From Tritrichomonas musculus (Eukaryota; Parabasalia; Tritrichomonadida; Tritrichomonadidae), in assembly GCA_039105265.1 (NCBI GenBank), contig JAPFFF010000018.1:2852001-2916000 (forward strand): 64,000 nt of DNA, in the 5' to 3' direction. The notes below the pieces were generated by a model. It had not been told where the DNA came from. It saw nothing but the letters and a program-made list of their open reading frames with translations, and ran no database searches. Each line of letters begins with the position of its first letter. The stretch's first letter is position 1. The translations under genes were made by a program, and so were the position numbers. Below are positions 60,636-64,000 of the stretch, one piece after another.

Positions 60636-61602
60636 TAGAGATCGGCGAAAAAGGAATTTCCATATTTACAAAACTTTTTCATATCATTAAGATCCATATG
60701 TTTTAAAAATCCATTTTTTTTCGAAAAGAAAAAGGTTTGTCTGTAAAAAAATTTTTTTGTGAAATAATTTTTTCGTTTAAAAAATTTGTTTTCTTTTTAA
60801 AATGAAAAATACTTCTTAAAATGATCTTTTTTTTGCGAAATAATTTTCTTTTTTCAAAACACCAAGTCTTTTTTATATGAACAATTTTTTTTAATATAGA
60901 TTTTCTTTTAAAAAAAACAAGATCTAATAAATATATTATTTGATTTTGATTTTTGAATACGTTATTTATTCATATTAAAAAAAAAAAAAAACGTTATAAT
61001 TGGTGGAAAAAACTACATTTTGAGGACAAAACTATTATTTTCATTCCCGATTTAAACTGTCTGCATCAAAAGCATCATTTAACAAGATTGGAAAGTGCCT
61101 CACAGCTTAATGAAGCAAATGATATTTTCTATATCATTAGAATGCTTCAAATTTTGAATATAGTTTGATCATAAGCAATGATTACGAGTACTTTATAATT
61201 TATACATCAAATATCATTCTTTATGATTTGAATAATATCTAAATATATGTTTTTATTAAATAATTCTTTGAAATTCTTGTTAACTAAATTTTCTCTATCA
61301 ATTTATATTTCGAAAGGGATTTATGATTTTAATTAAATTTTTTATTTGAAATGATCGAAACTTATTGATATGATTTTACTTTTTGCACACACAAAAGCTT
61401 TTCGCAAAGAAGCTTTTTTTTTATAAAAAAAAAATATTCAAAAATAAACCTTTTTATAAAAAAGTCACTTTTTTTTTAAAAAACAAATTTTTTTCGAAAA
61501 AGTGTATGCTTTCAGATATAACTTATACACATCAAAATAAATATGTTTTATAAATATAATTCTTTATTTTCAAAAAGGAAATCCCTTTTTCTCCGAGCTC
61601 TA
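60636..61602. mobile_element. hAT-like inverted-repeat relic, 967 bp
   Basis: The left end reads TAGAGATCGGCGAAAAAGG and the right end, read inward, TAGAGCTCGGAGAAAAAGGG: about 26 bp with three mismatches. The TAGAG..CGG start is typical of hAT ends. An 8-bp duplication is not visible (GTGTAAAC versus CTGGAACC). Inside is an AT-rich sequence with long T and A runs and a 71-codon frame (60953-61168) whose second half (HLTRLESASQLNEANDIFYI) could be a coding remnant but is not recognised. Confidence 0.55.
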
Positions 61603-64000
61603 CTGGAACCAAAAACGATATATTGATAAACTTTACACTTTTCGGACAAAATCCTCTCAATCATATTTATTATAATATTCATATATGAACTTATTTTGAC
61701 TTGTTTTTTGGAATTAAATCATAAAAAAATCAACTCTTTTTTTATCATGAAAAAGTTTTCGAATTGAATAGAAATGATTGAAAAAAAATTGAGAGCTTTT
61801 TGTGACAAAAAACTCAGTAATAAACGTTAGTTCTCAAAAAAAGTGAAAATTCAAAAGAAATGAAGAGAAAATTTTGGTTTTAAAACCAAATTGCCTCAAA
61901 AAGTGAAAATAATTGGTACTGAGATTTTGGCCGCTTCAAAAAGTTTATAGAAATAAAAAATCTATATCTTAATTATCTTAATTATTAAAAATGTAATTAC
62001 TTTTCTTTCCTAGGTTTCCATTTAGCATATGTGTGTTGACTTTTAAGTTATATATATATATATATATATAAAGATCTTGAGGAGAATAACTTAAATATAG
62101 TATTGTATCTATAACAGTATTAGTTGGAACTAGTTGTAAGGGAAAGCTTTCTTATTTTTCTGTCGGATTACTAAATAAGGTAGGTAAGAATATCAAGTAA
62201 CAATGTAATTTCAAAGAAATGTAATTATAAAAAAAGCAATAACCAAATTGGAAAAATCTTGCAATTCATGGTATAATACATCGGATGTACATTTGATGAT
62301 ATCGGTCTTGGGAGTCTAATAGCGATAGTTGTCCTAATTTGCTACGATTTTAAGAAAAAAATATTATTAAACATAAAATTTTTTTGATAACTTATTTGGC
62401 GGTACTGACTTTTTGCTACAGTTTATGATATGAAGAATGACCAAATTGACTCTCAAATCAAATATTAATTTTTTTTTTAGAAAACTTTTTCAATTTTTTT
62501 TTTTTTATTCATTTCGTCATAATCATATTTTTTATAATATATTTCTTGAAATCAAAAAAATATTATTTTTAAATGAAAATTAAATAATCAATTTAATTCT
62601 AAATTTTACAATAGATTATATTGAATAGAATTGGATTAAAATCAATAGAAATTAAGAGGTATTCCATCCAAAATATTTTTAATTTTAATTTATATTGCTG
62701 AGATAAAAATGTTTTATTCGAAATTAATCTGATTTGAATGCCTATTCAAATTTTTTATTCTCTCAAATTTTTCTTTTCAAATTTAAGTTTATAATTTTAC
62801 AAATATTTCTTGATGGGATATTAATATATTTTAGATATTCTTGCGCATATACTCATTGATATAGATCTAAAATATATCTTGAATGCATAAAACTAATGAT
62901 TGAGAGTAAATTATCATAACTCTATTATAAAATTGCGAGTTGAAATTAATGTGAATAAGTAGATTCATTATATGTGTATATATCTAACATATTGTTTTGA
63001 TGCATCAACTTCACAAATATCTAAAAAATTTCATTTGTTTTTATTTTGGTATCGCCATCACAATAAGTATTTATTTTAATATTTATCAATAATTTACCAA
63101 ATAAATCATGCTTATAATATGATGATAGTTAGTTAAATCATAAAAAAACATTATTTGATTTATAATTCTTAGTTGAAAACTTTAATATAATATTTACATC
63201 TATATATTAAATATTGATAATTACCGCTTTGTTATTTTGAGTAAATAGACTTTTTTATTAAGATAAAATTGAAATTATAATAAGATATAAACAATTCAAT
63301 TTTAAAAATAGATTTATAGTTAAAAATCTGAAAAAAAATATTAGTGAAATTATCATAAATAGCATTTAATTCTATAATAAGATAATATATATTAGTATTA
63401 TTAAAAAATACAAAAATTTTCGCAGCCTCACCTCTCTTGGATCGAATTAATGAGTTTGAAAAAAATAAAAATATATTGTTGCAATACTGAAAAAGCAAAC
63501 AAGGAATATCATAAATGGACTGCAATTAAAATTTTTAATTGGCCCAAAAATAGTGCAACGTAATTTTATATCGTAACGTAATTTTTTATCGTAACATTTT
63601 TTTTTTTTTTTTTTTTTATAAAAATTTTAAAATATAAAAATCTAATTTTCTAAATATGTATTGAAGATAATTTATTTTAAATTATATCCATATATTTGTT
63701 ACGTAGTAATAAGTAATATCATATCATAATAAATATGAGATTCTTTAATATTGAGTGAGTTTTTCATTAAATTAATCAAAAAAATAAAAAAGAATTATTC
63801 CATGATACATCGAATTACATTTCAATTTAAACAAATTTATAGCATCTATATGCAATAGCGCTTAATATTTCTTCATAGTGATTAATTGTACAACTATTCG
63901 ATTGTGATAAAATAGAAAAAAACAAAATTAAACGACCGTTTAAAATTATATTAAAAAAAAAAATGTATCTTTTTAGTAAGCTTAAGTTATTAAAATCAAT
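61603..64000. other. 2.4-kb AT-rich stretch to the window edge
   Basis: It contains a TA run (~62050-62070), a small palindrome TTTTGGTTTTAAAACCAAA (~61872), the phrase CTCAAAAA-GTGAAAAT twice near 61835 and 61895, and T/A homopolymers (~63597-63617). The minus frame at 63232-63525 (97 codons) is Phe/Ile/Asn-rich with no recognisable domain and is probably chance. No RNA gene seen. Confidence 0.4.

Noticed and set aside
63232-63525. 97-codon minus frame near the window end
   Set aside because: Composition is Ile/Asn/Phe as expected from AT bias, and no family is recognised.

Overview
The window looks like nuclear DNA of a trichomonad (Parabasalia), most probably a Tritrichomonas-like species. 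It is very AT-rich, and the long genes are uninterrupted and often closely spaced. It carries a DUF3447/ankyrin gene of the kind amplified in Trichomonas, a basal-body protein, trichomonad-style Maverick/Polinton and MULE elements, and many small inverted-repeat transposons. The organism call rests on protein families and style. No rRNA or tRNA gene was found.

Region 1 (1-11.8 kb) holds host housekeeping genes: the 3' end of an unidentified gene, a helical hypothetical protein, a DnaJ/Hsp40 co-chaperone, a long coiled-coil protein with a Cys-rich tail, a frameshifted relic of a trichomonad repeat family, a short HIRA-C-terminal-like protein, an importin-5-like karyopherin and a small coiled-coil protein.

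Region 2 (11.87-19.19 kb) is a MULE transposon with an intact 780-residue transposase. Its terminal inverted repeats are compound: each arm has two tandem blocks of a GC-rich 120-bp repeat separated by a duplicated 5' fragment of the transposase gene. The left arm is interrupted by a 1.35-kb palindromic element, which itself contains a 111-bp MITE and a 178-bp hairpin.

Region 3 (19.3-32.5 kb) is a dense host block: an acidic protein, a Rab2-like GTPase, the centriolar protein POC5, a TCAF/M60-like protein, an unknown protein, and a 1625-residue Rav1/DMXL (rabconnectin-3) homologue. The last two are divergent with 74 bp between their starts. Rab and Rav1/DMXL point to endomembrane traffic and V-ATPase control; POC5 points to basal bodies.

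Region 4 (32.5-37.3 kb) holds a second copy of the 111-bp-type MITE, a DUF3447 gene followed by three isolated ankyrin repeats in AT-rich repetitive spacers, and a badly decayed Maverick/Polinton fragment.

Region 5 (37.3-47.6 kb) is a partial Maverick/Polinton with long open genes (a structural protein, integrase, packaging ATPase, small Gly/Ala-rich protein, HNH endonuclease and a 1269-residue protein). No element DNA polymerase or protease is visible in the window.

Region 6 (47.6-64 kb) is gene-poor and extremely AT-rich: two broken transposase-like genes, a 5.06-kb composite fold-back element with an 8-bp target duplication and another 862-bp transposon inside it, a mariner-type MITE, a nested minisatellite, and a hAT-like inverted-repeat relic. 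I found no convincing intact host gene after 47.6 kb.
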